Positions 52,753-62,250 are shown, counted from the first letter of the stretch. The stretch: 64,000 nt of DNA from an uncultured Clostridia bacterium (GCA_944390975.1 CALXRX010000002.1:30020-94019); one strand, 5' to 3'. Program-made: numbers and translations. The notes: generated from the letters alone by a model not told the origin.

Positions 52753-53598
52753 TTATCTCATCAATTTTTTCTTTTCTCTTTCAAGTTCTTTCAAACTTTT
52801 TCTAGGTGTAGGCATTTTTTCAGGCATTGTTCCTCCAATGTCTGCAATTGCTTTTCTAACTTTCTTTCCTACTTCATAATGTACATCTTTCGCTTCTTTT
52901 TCCCCTTGTACATTATCTTTTAAAAGTTTTTGCTTAGTTTGATTTATTCTAAATAAATTAGCAACTAATTCATCTTCATTCATATTATCTAAAATATCTT
53001 CTCTATAACGTAATTTCTTTCTTTTGAAAATATCATCTGCAGTTTCTCCATTATATAACCCTTTATATCCTGCATTGTGGAATTCTGCCATATTTTTCAC
53101 ACCAGCATCTGATGCAACTTTTTGTAATGTGTAATTACCTTGCTTTGTTAATTTTCTTTGATAAAATCTTTTTTCGTCATCTGATAGACTATCATATTCT
53201 TGTTCTGTTATTTCTTGCTTTCTCGTTTGAATGGCAAAATATGTTTGTCCAAGAGCAACAGATTCTTTACTTGGATCGGCATTTTGAACTATTAAATAGC
53301 AAATATATCTTGATAATTTATAATCTTTAATAATTTCTTCTTTTCCTTTACCAGTTTTGATTGGCTTGTTGACTTCAACAACCCAATCATCTTCATTTGA
53401 AACACTATTTTTAGCAGATAAAATTGCTTTATCTATTACCTTTTTAAAATTTCTCCAGTCTTTATATTCTAAAACTTTTTGTAATTCACGTGCAAACCAA
53501 TATTCATTTCCATATTCATCAATATATTTTATACTTTCAAAAATTTTGTTGGTATATTTTTCATCGATTTTCTTCACTGTTACCTCCTTATTTTTCAT
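52753..53598 (-). CDS. dinD: DNA damage-inducible protein D
   Basis: The 281-residue protein matches DinD over its whole length: WFARELQKVLEYKDWRNFKK (about 31-52, a Bro-N-like fold), KLSRYICYLIVQNADPSKES, and the C-terminal GGTMPEKMPTPRKSLKELER. DinD modulates RecA in E. coli and is an SOS gene there. It usually comes with mobile DNA. Here it divides rbgA from dprA and is flanked by KilA-N debris. Confidence 0.92.
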   Translation of the reverse strand: MKNKEVTVKKIDEKYTNKIFESIKYIDEYGNEYWFARELQKVLEYKDWRNFKKVIDKAILSAKNSVSNEDDWVVEVNKPIKTGKGKEEIIKDYKLSRYICYLIVQNADPSKESVALGQTYFAIQTRKQEITEQEYDSLSDDEKRFYQRKLTKQGNYTLQKVASDAGVKNMAEFHNAGYKGLYNGETADDIFKRKKLRYREDILDNMNEDELVANLFRINQTKQKLLKDNVQGEKEAKDVHYEVGKKVRKAIADIGGTMPEKMPTPRKSLKELEREKKKLMR

Positions 53599-53746
53599 GA
53601 ATTTTCATAAAATATGTAATAACTCAATTTGCTCAATCGCTTATATAGCAACGGTTTTAATGGAGTTGTCTATAAATCCCACTATCCCAGTTGATATTTG
53701 TAGAATTTTGTTTATTAATATTGTTCATTTTTTTGCACCTTCTTCA

Positions 53747-53860
53747 TTATCTTTTCTGATTTGGATTATATATTAATTCCCAAGTTCCTAAAAATTCCAA
53801 AGTAATTCTATTTCTTAACCAATTAATATTTGTCATATCTTGTGGATTAACATTATCCAT
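53747..53860 (-). pseudogene. KilA-N protein fragment
   Basis: A 37-codon frame from ATG 53858-53860 reads MDNVNPQDMTNINWLRNRIT followed by LEFLGTWELIYNPN and a stop. NWLRNRITLEFLGTWEL is the conserved start of KilA-N phage regulators (commonly NWMRNRSTIEFLGLWEQ), and the rest of the domain is missing. It is debris of a phage antirepressor-like gene beside dinD. Confidence 0.7.
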
Positions 53861-53894
53861 TTGTTTCACTTACATTCTTTACAATAATACTTTT

Positions 53895-54368
53895 TTAATA
53901 ATTTCTATATTCATTTTTATCTGCTCTTTCATCTAATTTCCTATCAAATTGGTCATTTTTATAAAACCAGTCTGTTTTCTTATCTACTGGATTTGCTGTT
54001 CTACTTTTATCTATTAATAAATTAAATAGTACTGCTATAGGAATTGCAATTCCTATAAAAGAAACCATTGCTCTAGAATAATCTGTTAAGGTTGTAGCTC
54101 CATTCATTATTCCCATAACAATATTGTATAAATCTACTCCAAAGTATGCACCATATGCAATCACATATATTATTGCACCTGTTAATTTTCTTTTTCCAAC
54201 TAATCCTATGCATACCATAGTAATAAACAATAATATTATTTCCATATTCATATTCATTGGCACAAAACCAATATCAATTCCCATTGATGTAGTAAATGCT
54301 ACTATAATTCTAAAAATCCAAAACATTACCATAAAAATTAATAATAAATAGCTTACCATACTTCTCAT
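53895..54368 (-). CDS. Membrane protein, unknown function
   Basis: A 157-residue protein with four hydrophobic segments (about 4-26, 38-58, 63-85, 100-122) and a charged, Asp/Lys-rich C-terminal tail (FYKNDQFDRKLDERADK) that is probably cytoplasmic. It is separate from dprA by 49 bases. I recognise no family. Confidence 0.65.
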   Translation of the reverse strand: MRSMVSYLLLIFMVMFWIFRIIVAFTTSMGIDIGFVPMNMNMEIILLFITMVCIGLVGKRKLTGAIIYVIAYGAYFGVDLYNIVMGIMNGATTLTDYSRAMVSFIGIAIPIAVLFNLLIDKSRTANPVDKKTDWFYKNDQFDRKLDERADKNEYRNY

Positions 54369-54417
54369 TTGTAATCCTCCTAATTATAAATATTTTAATT
54401 ATAAATATATTTTGATT

Positions 54418-55317
54418 TTAACATATTTCTATTTTTTTAGCAAGATAGCCTTCATATTCTTCTAATATGTCTTCTACTGATGTAACACATTTGGCTCCTT
54501 GTTTTATGAGTTCATTTGTTCCAATAGAGTTTTCACTTGTAATGTTTCCTGGTATTACATATATATCTTTTCCTTGTTCTAAAGCAAAATCTACAGTTAT
54601 AAGTGTTCCACTTTTTTTCTTTGCTTCTACTACAACTATTCCATTACTTAATCCACTTATAATTCTATTTCTAGCAGGAAAATTTATTTTATCTGGTTTT
54701 GTCCCTATAATATATTCTGATAAAACTGCACCACCATTATTTACAATTTCATTGTATAATCTCATATTTTCTTTTGGATATATTCTATCTAGTCCGCTTC
54801 CCAATACAGCTAATGTTTTTCCTTTAGCATTTAAACAGCCTATATGCGCATAACTATCTATTCCTTTTGCCATTCCACTTATAACTATAATTCCTTCTTT
54901 AGCTAATTCATATGAAATTTTTTGTGCTACATTTATTCCATATTGGCTACATTTTCTACACCCGACAATACCTATTGATATATTACTTAATATCTCAGTA
55001 TTTCCTTTTATAAATAATACTATTGGTGGATCATATATATTTTTTAACTTGTTTGGATATTCTTTATCATATATTGTTATTACTTTAATTTTATATTTTT
55101 CCATGTATTCAATATATTTTTCTAGATTTTCTCTGTATCTATTGTTTAAAATTTCACTTGCTATTTTTTCTCCAAAACCTTCTATATTTAAAATATCTTC
55201 ATATGATAGATTCCAGATTTGTTCTGGTGTTTCAAACAATTCTAATAACTTATTTTTTCTACGATTTCCAAGTTCTTCTATTCTAGATAGCCATATCCAA
55301 TACTTTTTATCTTCCAT
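54418..55317 (-). CDS. dprA: DNA-processing protein DprA
   Basis: The 299-residue protein loads RecA on incoming ssDNA in natural transformation and recombination. It has an N-terminal helix-hairpin-helix region (ILNIEGFGEKIASEILN) and a Rossmann-like domain (about 100-295; SGMAKGIDSYAHIGCLN, GSGLDRIYPKEN, FPARNRIISG). The start is ATG 55315-55317 after GGAGG; the frame opens 4 codons earlier at TTG. The C-terminal winged helix seen in some DprA proteins is absent. Confidence 0.95.
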   Translation of the reverse strand: MEDKKYWIWLSRIEELGNRRKNKLLELFETPEQIWNLSYEDILNIEGFGEKIASEILNNRYRENLEKYIEYMEKYKIKVITIYDKEYPNKLKNIYDPPIVLFIKGNTEILSNISIGIVGCRKCSQYGINVAQKISYELAKEGIIVISGMAKGIDSYAHIGCLNAKGKTLAVLGSGLDRIYPKENMRLYNEIVNNGGAVLSEYIIGTKPDKINFPARNRIISGLSNGIVVVEAKKKSGTLITVDFALEQGKDIYVIPGNITSENSIGTNELIKQGAKCVTSVEDILEEYEGYLAKKIEIC

Positions 55318-55367
55318 AACTTCCTCCAACTTTACTAGATAAATTCTACAATAATATATTTTTGTAC

Positions 55368-55395
55368 AAAAAAAAGGAAAGCATAACCGCTTCCC
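55368..55395 (-). terminator. Terminator after folD
   Basis: GGGAAGC and GCTTTCC form a stem with a 6-base loop, followed on the minus strand by a run of eight Ts. It lies about 70 bases after the folD stop codon. Confidence 0.8.
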
Positions 55396-55465
55396 TCGAT
55401 TTTCATTTTATTCCCATATTATCATGACTCCCCCATTATCATGATATATTTATTATATGATATAT

Positions 55466-56311
55466 TTATTTTAATCTACTTTTGGCTGACTTTACTACAT
55501 TAGCCATAAGCATTGCAACTGTCATTGGTCCTACTCCTCCCGGAACGGGTGTTATATATGATGCTTTTTTACAAACATCTTCAAAATCAACATCTCCTAC
55601 AATTTTTCCTTCTTCATTTCTATTAATACCAACATCAATAACTACTGCTCCTTCTCTTACCATGTCTGCTTTTATGAAGTTTGGTTTCCCTAATGCTGCT
55701 ATTAATATGTCTGCATTTTTAGTGGTTTGTTCAATATTTTTAGTTTTAGAATGGCAAACAGTAACTGTAGCATTTTTGTTTAATAAACATTGCATTAATG
55801 GTTTTCCTACAATGTTACTTCTTCCTACTATTACTGCATGTGCCCCTTCTAAAGGAATATTATATTCTTCTAACATCTTTATTATTCCATATGGTGTGCA
55901 AGATATAAAACAATCTTGGTTTAGGCTAAGTTTTCCTACATTAATTGGATTAAATCCATCAACATCTTTCTCAGTGGCAATTTCCTTAAATGCTTCATTT
56001 ATATCTAAATTTTTAGGTAATGGACTTTGTAAAAGAATTCCATGTATATTTTTATCTACATTTAATATATGAATTAAATTTAATAGCTCGTCCATAGTTG
56101 TATCTTCTTCTAATAAATACTCTTTATATTCAACTCCAATTTCTTCACATGCTTTTGATTTAGTTCTTACATATATTTTTGAGGCTTTATCATCTCCTAC
56201 CATAATAACTGCTAATGCTGGTTTAATGCCTTTTTCCTTTAATTCATCTACTTCTTTTTTTAAGTTTTTGCGAATATTTTTTGCTAGTGTTTTTCCATCA
56301 ATTAATTCCAT
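55466..56311 (-). CDS. folD: Methylenetetrahydrofolate dehydrogenase/cyclohydrolase
   Basis: The 281-residue enzyme interconverts methylene-, methenyl- and formyl-THF with NADP. The substrate motif KIYVRTKSKACEEIGVE with its catalytic Lys, the NADP loop VIVGRSNIVGKP and the PVPGGVGPMTVAML end are conserved. It works with the Fhs product at 27.4 kb. It stands alone here, away from the nusB-xseA group where it often sits. Confidence 0.97.
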   Translation of the reverse strand: MELIDGKTLAKNIRKNLKKEVDELKEKGIKPALAVIMVGDDKASKIYVRTKSKACEEIGVEYKEYLLEEDTTMDELLNLIHILNVDKNIHGILLQSPLPKNLDINEAFKEIATEKDVDGFNPINVGKLSLNQDCFISCTPYGIIKMLEEYNIPLEGAHAVIVGRSNIVGKPLMQCLLNKNATVTVCHSKTKNIEQTTKNADILIAALGKPNFIKADMVREGAVVIDVGINRNEEGKIVGDVDFEDVCKKASYITPVPGGVGPMTVAMLMANVVKSAKSRLK

Positions 56312-56393
56312 TTTTTTCTCCTTATTTTTTGTTTTTTTCTATTGTATATTAAATATAATTTTTTTTCAACCATTTTTTTATATTCTTATGTAG

Positions 56394-56415
56394 TGATGTG
56401 TCTAAAGACACATCA
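56394..56415 (-). terminator. Hairpin after the 79-residue Cys-rich gene
   Basis: TGATGTGTC and GACACATCA form a perfect 9-bp stem with a 4-base loop, but ACTAC, not Ts, follows on the minus strand. It may be a processing or weak stop signal. Confidence 0.45.
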
Positions 56416-56430
56416 TGCTTAAAAAAGCTA

Positions 56431-56670
56431 TTAACAATATTTTTTATTACATATAAGCATAATAATTCTTATTAAAATTAGTATACCTAATAATACTGCT
56501 ACTGCAATAAATCCACTTAATCCTAATAATACAAGAATTCCAGTAAGTGCTCCAATGATTAATCCTATTACAAATGCAAATAAAACTAATAATATTGTTA
56601 AAATTAAATCAACACAACATTTTTTTCTTGAGCAGTCGTTTTTTTGACATTCGCATTTCATTTCTATCAT
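56431..56670 (-). CDS. Cys-rich small membrane protein
   Basis: Started at ATG 56668-56670 with AAGGAGGTG upstream (the frame extends 8 codons). The 79-residue product has an N-terminal cysteine cluster (CECQKNDCSRKKCC, residues 5-18) and two hydrophobic segments (about 20-42 and 45-70), ending CNKKYC. The cysteines may bind metal or a cluster at the membrane face. I recognise no family; the layout is like short membrane stress proteins. Confidence 0.65.
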   Translation of the reverse strand: MIEMKCECQKNDCSRKKCCVDLILTILLVLFAFVIGLIIGALTGILVLLGLSGFIAVAVLLGILILIRIIMLICNKKYC

Positions 56671-56752
56671 ATGTTCCACCTCCTTATAGCACAATTTTAG
56701 TGCTATAATATATAATATTCATGTTTTGTAAATAAGTTTACATCTTTCGATT

Positions 56753-57973
56753 TTATTCTCCTTTTTCTTTCCTTATATTTAATAAAGTATTTACTTTCAT
56801 CTCTCCTGCTCTTGTAATTTTTTCATAACCAAATTTCTTTTTTAACTCGTCCATTGCTTTGTCTAATTTTTCTTGTTTTTGATTATCTTGGTTATTAAAT
56901 AAAGACATTTGTATTTCATCTTCTTTATATAATTTATCAACTCTTACTCCTATTAATCTAACTGCTCTATTTTTATGTAATTCTTCTAATAGTTGTTTTG
57001 CTATATAATATATTTCTTTTGTTACATTTGTTGGTGTTTCTATTTTCTTTTGGTGTGAATAAGTTTTAAAATCTTTTGTTTTTATTTGAACATTTATTAC
57101 ACTAGCATAAAGCTTGTATTTTCTTAATCTAAACCCTACTTGTTCAGATAAAGCTAGTAATATTTCATTGAGTTTATGTATATTATAAATGTCTTTTGGA
57201 AGTGTAATAGAATTTCCTATACATTTAGGCTCTTCCTTAGTATATACTACTTCACTTTCATCAATTCCATTAGCATATTCCCACATTATCTTACCATGTT
57301 TACCAAATTTTTTTATTAGCATGTTTTTATCCATTTTTGCAATATCACCTATTGTCTTAATTCCTAATTGCTGTAATTTAGGAATGCTTCCTCTCCCTAC
57401 CATGAATAATTCTGATGCAGGTAATGTCCACATTTTATTTGCTATTTCATTTTTAAATAATGTGTGTACTTTATCTGGTTTTTCAAAATCTGATGCCATT
57501 TTTGCAAGTAATTTGTTAGTTGATACACCTATATTTACTGTAAATCCTAATTCTTCTTTTACTCTTCTATTAATTTCATAAGCTTTATCTATTAATTTTT
57601 CATTTTTTCTTAAAAATAATGTTAAATCCATAAAACATTCATCTATTGAAAAACGTTCTATTCTATCTGTATATTCTAATAATAATTGATATAATTTTTC
57701 AGAATATTTTCTGTAATTTTCATAGTTTCCTTGAAAAACTTGTATATAAGGACATTTTTTTCTGGCTTGATAAATTGGCTCACCTGTTCTTATTCCAAAT
57801 TGCTTTGCTTTCATACTTTTTGCAAGTACTACGCCATGCCTACTGCTTTCATCTCCACCAATAACAGCAGGTATTGTTCTTATATCTATAGTTTCTCCAT
57901 TGTTTAATTTTTCTATTGCTGTCCAAGATAAAAATGCATTATTGACATCTACATGTAATATTTGTCTTTCCAT
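56753..57973 (-). CDS. dinB: Y-family DNA polymerase (DinB/UmuC-like)
   Basis: The 406-residue translesion polymerase has VDVNNAFLSWTAIEKL at the start, RIERFSIDECFMDLT (catalytic acidic pair near 105) and an HhH thumb (IPKLQQLGIKTIGDIAKM). The little-finger domain follows, and near the end QMSLFNNQ is a beta-clamp-binding motif. The start is ATG 57971-57973 after GGTGGTGATAAA; the frame opens 9 codons earlier. Confidence 0.95.
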   Translation of the reverse strand: MERQILHVDVNNAFLSWTAIEKLNNGETIDIRTIPAVIGGDESSRHGVVLAKSMKAKQFGIRTGEPIYQARKKCPYIQVFQGNYENYRKYSEKLYQLLLEYTDRIERFSIDECFMDLTLFLRKNEKLIDKAYEINRRVKEELGFTVNIGVSTNKLLAKMASDFEKPDKVHTLFKNEIANKMWTLPASELFMVGRGSIPKLQQLGIKTIGDIAKMDKNMLIKKFGKHGKIMWEYANGIDESEVVYTKEEPKCIGNSITLPKDIYNIHKLNEILLALSEQVGFRLRKYKLYASVINVQIKTKDFKTYSHQKKIETPTNVTKEIYYIAKQLLEELHKNRAVRLIGVRVDKLYKEDEIQMSLFNNQDNQKQEKLDKAMDELKKKFGYEKITRAGEMKVNTLLNIRKEKGE

Positions 57974-58092
57974 TTTATCACCACCTACATAATAAAACAT
58001 TTGTTTTTACTTGTCAATATTTTTTTATTTTTTTTATATTTTTTGTATCATTTATTAGAATTAGTGTTATACTTTTTTGTATATAATTTAAA

Positions 58093-58131
58093 ATGAAAGG
58101 AGAAATAATCTTAATTTACAAAAGATTATAA
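58093..58131 (+). other. In-frame 12-codon frame before the P-type ATPase gene
   Basis: ATG 58093 opens MKGEIILIYKRL, closed by TAA 58129-58131. This stop is in the same frame as the ATPase gene, 3 codons before its TTG and 5 before its ATG. The only strong purine-rich site (AAAGGAG) lies within this short frame, so the ATPase may be translated by coupling or its start may have been damaged. Confidence 0.35.
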
Positions 58132-58140
58132 GTATTGAAA

Positions 58141-60762
58141 ATGAGTATTGAATTGAAAAAAGATGATATTGATATTGTAAGTAAGTATGGAAAAGAATGT
58201 TCCTTAGAAAGAAATGAATTTTTAAAACAGGCAGAATTTGATGAGAACGGTTTAAGTTCTGATACAGCTATTAAGCTTTTAAACACTTATGGTTTAAACG
58301 AATTAAAACAAGCCAAAGAAAAGAAATGGTATAACTATTTTTTTGAAAGTTTATTTAGTCCTTTTAATATAATTTTACTTTGTATAATGTTTGTTTTATT
58401 TTATACAGATGTAATTCTTTCTTCTCCTCCAAACTTCGCTAATATTATCGTTATTGTTTTATTAGTAGGTGCATCTACTTTGCTAGAGTTTTTTGAAGAA
58501 TACCGCTCAAACAAAGCTGCTGCAAAATTAAGAAATTTAGTTGCCACAACTACTACAGTATTAAGAGATAATAAAAAAATTAAAATTCCTATAAAAGAAG
58601 TTGTTTTAGGTGATGTTTGTATTCTTTCTGCTGGAGATATGATTCCTGCTGATTTAAGAATTATTGAATCTAAAGATTTGTATGTTGGACAATCTTCGCT
58701 TACAGGTGAATCTGATGCTGTAAAAAAACTAACAAATACAGAACTAAAATCAATGGAAGAAATTGAAAGTATTACAGATTTAGATACAATTTGTTTTATG
58801 GGTACAAATGTTATAAGTGGTAGTGCAAAAGGTATTGTAATTAAAACTGCTAATGACACATATTTTGGTAAAGTTGCTAAAAGTATTTCCACTGGAAAGC
58901 CTAAAACAGCTTTTCAAAAGGGATTAGAAAATATTAGCAAATTGTTAATTAGATTTATGATTATTATGATTCCAATTGTATTTTTTGTTAATGTTTGGAA
59001 ACATGATATTTTATTAGCTTTTACTTTTTCTGTAGCTATTGCAATAGGTATTACTCCTTTGTTATTGCCAGTTATATTGTCCTCTACATTAGCCAAAGGT
59101 GCAATAAGAATGTCTAAGAAAAAAACTATTGTAAAAAAACTAGATTCTATCCAAAGTTTTGGCTCTATGAATATTTTATGTACTGACAAGACTGGTACTC
59201 TTACAGAAGATAAAATTGTATTAGAAAAGTATTTAGATATTAACGGAAATGAAGATTTTGTTGTACTAAAACATGCTTTTTTAAATGCTTATTTCCAGAC
59301 AGGTTTAAAAGGAAATATTGATGAAGCTATTATTAAAAGAGCTTTAGAAAAAGATTTGGGAAATATAATAGAACAATATAAAAAAGTTGATGAAATTCCA
59401 TTTGATTTCACAAGAAGACGACTTTCTGTAGTTGTTTCTGATGGTGAAAAAACACAACTTATTACAAAGGGTGCTGTTGAAGAAATTTTAAGCATTTGTA
59501 CAATGGTATATTATAATAAGGAGACCTTTCCTATTACTTCTGAAATAAAAGAAAACATTCGAAATATTGCAAAAGACTTAAATAAAGATGGTTTAAGAGT
59601 TATTGCAGTTTGTCAAAAAAATGATACAAAAGGTATTACCAACTTTAGTATTAAAGATGAAAGTAAAATGGTACTTATGGGATTTATTGGTTTTTTAGAT
59701 CCCCCTAAAGAGAGTGCAAAAGAGGCAATAAATAGGTTAAATAAAAAAGGAGTACGTGTCATTGTTTTAACCGGAGATAATGCAGAAGTTACTAAGTGTA
59801 TTTGTGATAAAGTAAATATTAAATCTTCTAAAATTATATTAGGTAGTCAATTAGATAAATTAGCAGATTCTGCTGTTTTACGCTTACTAAAAAATACAAA
59901 CATTTTTGCAAAACTTTCTCCTATACAAAAAGCAAGAATTATTCGCTTATTAAAAGATGCTGGTAATGTTGTTGGATACATGGGTGATGGAATTAATGAT
60001 AGTCCTTCACTTACAAATGCAGATGTTGGTATTTCTGTTGATACTGCAGTTGATATTGCTAAAGAAACCTCAGATGTAATTTTACTTGAAAAAGACTTGA
60101 ATGTACTATTAGATGGTGCAATTGAAGGAAGACGTACTTTTGCTAATCTTTTAAAGTATATTAAAATGGCTGTTAGCTTTAATTTTGGAGAAGTTCTTTC
60201 AGTTTTAATTGCAAGTATATTTTTACCGTTTTTACCTATAACTCCTATACAACTTTTAGTACAAAGTCTTCTTTATGATTTAGGACAAATGTCATTACCT
60301 TTTGATAATGTAGATAGTGAATACTTAGCTAAACCAAGAAAATGGGATTTAAAAAGTTTACTACACTTTATGCTATTTATGGGGCCAACAAGTTCTATAT
60401 TTGATTTAATGGTTTTTGCTAGCTTATGGTTTGGATTTAATTTACGTGCTGAAGATGCTGCTTTATTCCAAACAATATGGTTTTCATATGGTATAGTATC
60501 TAATCTTATAGGACTTCATATTATAAGAACTTCAAAAACTCCATTTATTAAAAGTAATGCTGCAAAACCAGTATATGCTACTTCTATTTTGCTAAGTATT
60601 ATAGCTTTAATAGTACCTTTTACTATTTTAGGAAGTTGGATTGGTCTTGTGCCATTTAGCCTTAACTATTTATCTGTTATTATAGGGTTTCCTATTATAT
60701 ATTGTATTATTGCTAGTTTTGTTAAAAAATTATATATTAAAAAATATGGTGAATGGATTTAA
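58141..60762 (+). CDS. mgtA: Magnesium-transporting P-type ATPase (MgtA/MgtB-like, P3B)
   Basis: The 873-residue ion pump (from ATG 58141; TTG 58135 is also possible) imports Mg2+ with ATP. It has the P-type marks: LTGESDAV in the actuator domain, the phosphorylation site ICTDKTGTLTEDKI, TGDNAEVTKCICD and GDGINDSPSLTNADVG, and about ten membrane helices. The match to the magnesium subfamily rests on the NFGEVLSVLIASIFLPFLPI pattern in helix 5-6. No Shine-Dalgarno precedes the start closely. A transposase remnant follows directly. Confidence 0.92.
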   Translation: MSIELKKDDIDIVSKYGKECSLERNEFLKQAEFDENGLSSDTAIKLLNTYGLNELKQAKEKKWYNYFFESLFSPFNIILLCIMFVLFYTDVILSSPPNFANIIVIVLLVGASTLLEFFEEYRSNKAAAKLRNLVATTTTVLRDNKKIKIPIKEVVLGDVCILSAGDMIPADLRIIESKDLYVGQSSLTGESDAVKKLTNTELKSMEEIESITDLDTICFMGTNVISGSAKGIVIKTANDTYFGKVAKSISTGKPKTAFQKGLENISKLLIRFMIIMIPIVFFVNVWKHDILLAFTFSVAIAIGITPLLLPVILSSTLAKGAIRMSKKKTIVKKLDSIQSFGSMNILCTDKTGTLTEDKIVLEKYLDINGNEDFVVLKHAFLNAYFQTGLKGNIDEAIIKRALEKDLGNIIEQYKKVDEIPFDFTRRRLSVVVSDGEKTQLITKGAVEEILSICTMVYYNKETFPITSEIKENIRNIAKDLNKDGLRVIAVCQKNDTKGITNFSIKDESKMVLMGFIGFLDPPKESAKEAINRLNKKGVRVIVLTGDNAEVTKCICDKVNIKSSKIILGSQLDKLADSAVLRLLKNTNIFAKLSPIQKARIIRLLKDAGNVVGYMGDGINDSPSLTNADVGISVDTAVDIAKETSDVILLEKDLNVLLDGAIEGRRTFANLLKYIKMAVSFNFGEVLSVLIASIFLPFLPITPIQLLVQSLLYDLGQMSLPFDNVDSEYLAKPRKWDLKSLLHFMLFMGPTSSIFDLMVFASLWFGFNLRAEDAALFQTIWFSYGIVSNLIGLHIIRTSKTPFIKSNAAKPVYATSILLSIIALIVPFTILGSWIGLVPFSLNYLSVIIGFPIIYCIIASFVKKLYIKKYGEWI

Positions 60763-60770
60763 TTTTTTAG

Positions 60771-60983
60771 ATTTACCAAAAGGAATTTGAAGAAAGTTTT
60801 AGAATAATGAAAAGTGAATTTAAAGCTAGACCAGTATATTTAAGTAGAGATGATAGAATTACAGCACATTTCACAACATGTTTTCTATCATTAGTAATTC
60901 TTAGTTATTTAGAAAAAATTTTAGTTCAACAATATTATAAGCATGACAAAATCAAAAATACAAATTACTATTTGACCATATAA
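60771..60983 (+). pseudogene. IS transposase C-terminal remnant (IS1634/IS4-like)
   Basis: A frame of 70 codons without a start reads IYQKEFEESFRIMKSEFKAR, then PVYLSRDDRITAHFTTCFLS, and ends at TAA 60981. EESFRIMKSEF, VYLSRDDRITAH and the following LEKIL are the C-terminal catalytic region of IS1634-like transposases. The rest of the element is missing. It begins 8 bases after the ATPase stop codon. Confidence 0.75.
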
Positions 60984-61038
60984 TATCACAAAGAGTAAAA
61001 TTATTTTACAATCTGGTTATTTAAAATATATTTTATTA

Positions 61039-61078
61039 AAAAGAGGAAGTAATTATTTTGCAATCACTCCCTCTTTTT
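61039..61078 (-). terminator. Terminator after the esterase gene, probably bidirectional
   Basis: AAAGAGGGAGT and ACTTCCTCTTT pair around a 15-base loop, followed on the minus strand by TTTTTAATAAAATA. It lies 26 bases after the esterase stop codon. Confidence 0.75.
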
Positions 61079-61103
61079 ATTGTATTGAAAATAGATTAGA
61101 TTT

Positions 61104-62072
61104 TTAATTTGACATATACTTATCTAAGTACTCTTGTACCGCTTCCATATACTCTATATACTCTTTATCATCATTTTGTAATCCGTGTCCTGAATGTTCC
61201 ATAACAAAATATTTATGGTCTACATTATTATTTGTAAGTGCTTTATCTAGTCTCATAGAACCTTCATAAGGTTGAAATATATCGTGCTTACCATAAGCCA
61301 TAACTGTCGGAACTGTATTCTCATTTACCCAATACAATGCAGAAACATCTTTTACTAATGCATCATATTCAGGAGTTCCAAACATATCAGATGTTATTTT
61401 TTGTCCTGTCATTACACTAAATAAATTTGCAGCTGCCTCATAATCCTTATCTAATCCATAACTTTTCCAATCTTCTGGGTAGAAACTAGAAGGTCCAACT
61501 GCTTGAAAAACCATTTTAACTGGTACAGGAGATTCATTAGCATCTCTATAACCATATATCATTGCAAGACATCCACCAGCAGAGCCTCCTGCAACTGCCA
61601 TCCTATCTACATTATATCCTAATTCTTTGGCTTTATTCACAACATAAGGCATTGCTTCTTTTACTTCCATAGACTGTGTATAAATATTGCTATCTAAATT
61701 TTGCTCACCAAACAAAGTATAGTTTATTCCAGCTGTAACATAACCTTTTGAGCAATAATATTCAAGTATCGCTTTATCATCTGATTTGTCTCCTGATGTA
61801 AATCCTCCAGCATGAAAATAAACTATTAGCCCGTAACTTTCTTTTGAATTATCTGCTGGTACATATAAATCAAATTTATTCGAAGTTTTTTCTCCATAAG
61901 CAATATCCGTGTAAATTGTTCCAATACTTTCATTCCATTCTACCTTATATTTTCCATTTGTTGGATCATGAGTTATTTTGCTTACAACCCCTACTCCAAA
62001 AGAGATTATAAAAACTAAAATACATAAAAATATAAACATTCCTCTTTTATTTCCTTTCTTTTCTTCTCTCAT
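61104..62072 (-). CDS. Exported alpha/beta hydrolase, esterase-like
   Basis: The 322-residue protein has an N-terminal membrane anchor (about 12-35) and an alpha/beta-hydrolase domain of the BD-FAE/HSL type: oxyanion loop YFHAGGFTSG, nucleophile GGSAGGC (Ser about residue 164) and catalytic histidine HSGHG near 300. It would hydrolyse esters outside the membrane. The ATG overlaps the stop of the 43-residue gene (ATGA), so the two are translated together. Confidence 0.88.
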   Translation of the reverse strand: MREEKKGNKRGMFIFLCILVFIISFGVGVVSKITHDPTNGKYKVEWNESIGTIYTDIAYGEKTSNKFDLYVPADNSKESYGLIVYFHAGGFTSGDKSDDKAILEYYCSKGYVTAGINYTLFGEQNLDSNIYTQSMEVKEAMPYVVNKAKELGYNVDRMAVAGGSAGGCLAMIYGYRDANESPVPVKMVFQAVGPSSFYPEDWKSYGLDKDYEAAANLFSVMTGQKITSDMFGTPEYDALVKDVSALYWVNENTVPTVMAYGKHDIFQPYEGSMRLDKALTNNNVDHKYFVMEHSGHGLQNDDKEYIEYMEAVQEYLDKYMSN

Positions 62073-62200
62073 AGTAAATTACCTCCAAACATTGTTCCTC
62101 CAAGCATTAAATTTATAACTGCTCTAACTGCTAATCTTCCTAAAATAAATCCTAGCAAAACTATAATTCCTAAAATTATAATTCTTTTATTAGTAAACAT
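62069..62200 (-). CDS. Short membrane protein coupled to the esterase
   Basis: A 43-residue frame, MFTNKRIIILGIIVLLGFIL with a second hydrophobic part (VRAVINLMLGG), after AAGGGGG. The final TGA overlaps the start ATG of the esterase. It may be a small membrane partner or simply a translational leader. Confidence 0.65.
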   Translation of the reverse strand: MFTNKRIIILGIIVLLGFILGRLAVRAVINLMLGGTMFGGNLL

Positions 62201-62250
62201 TTCTATTCCCCCTTATTGACAAATTTTAAGATTCATATTAAAATTACCTT

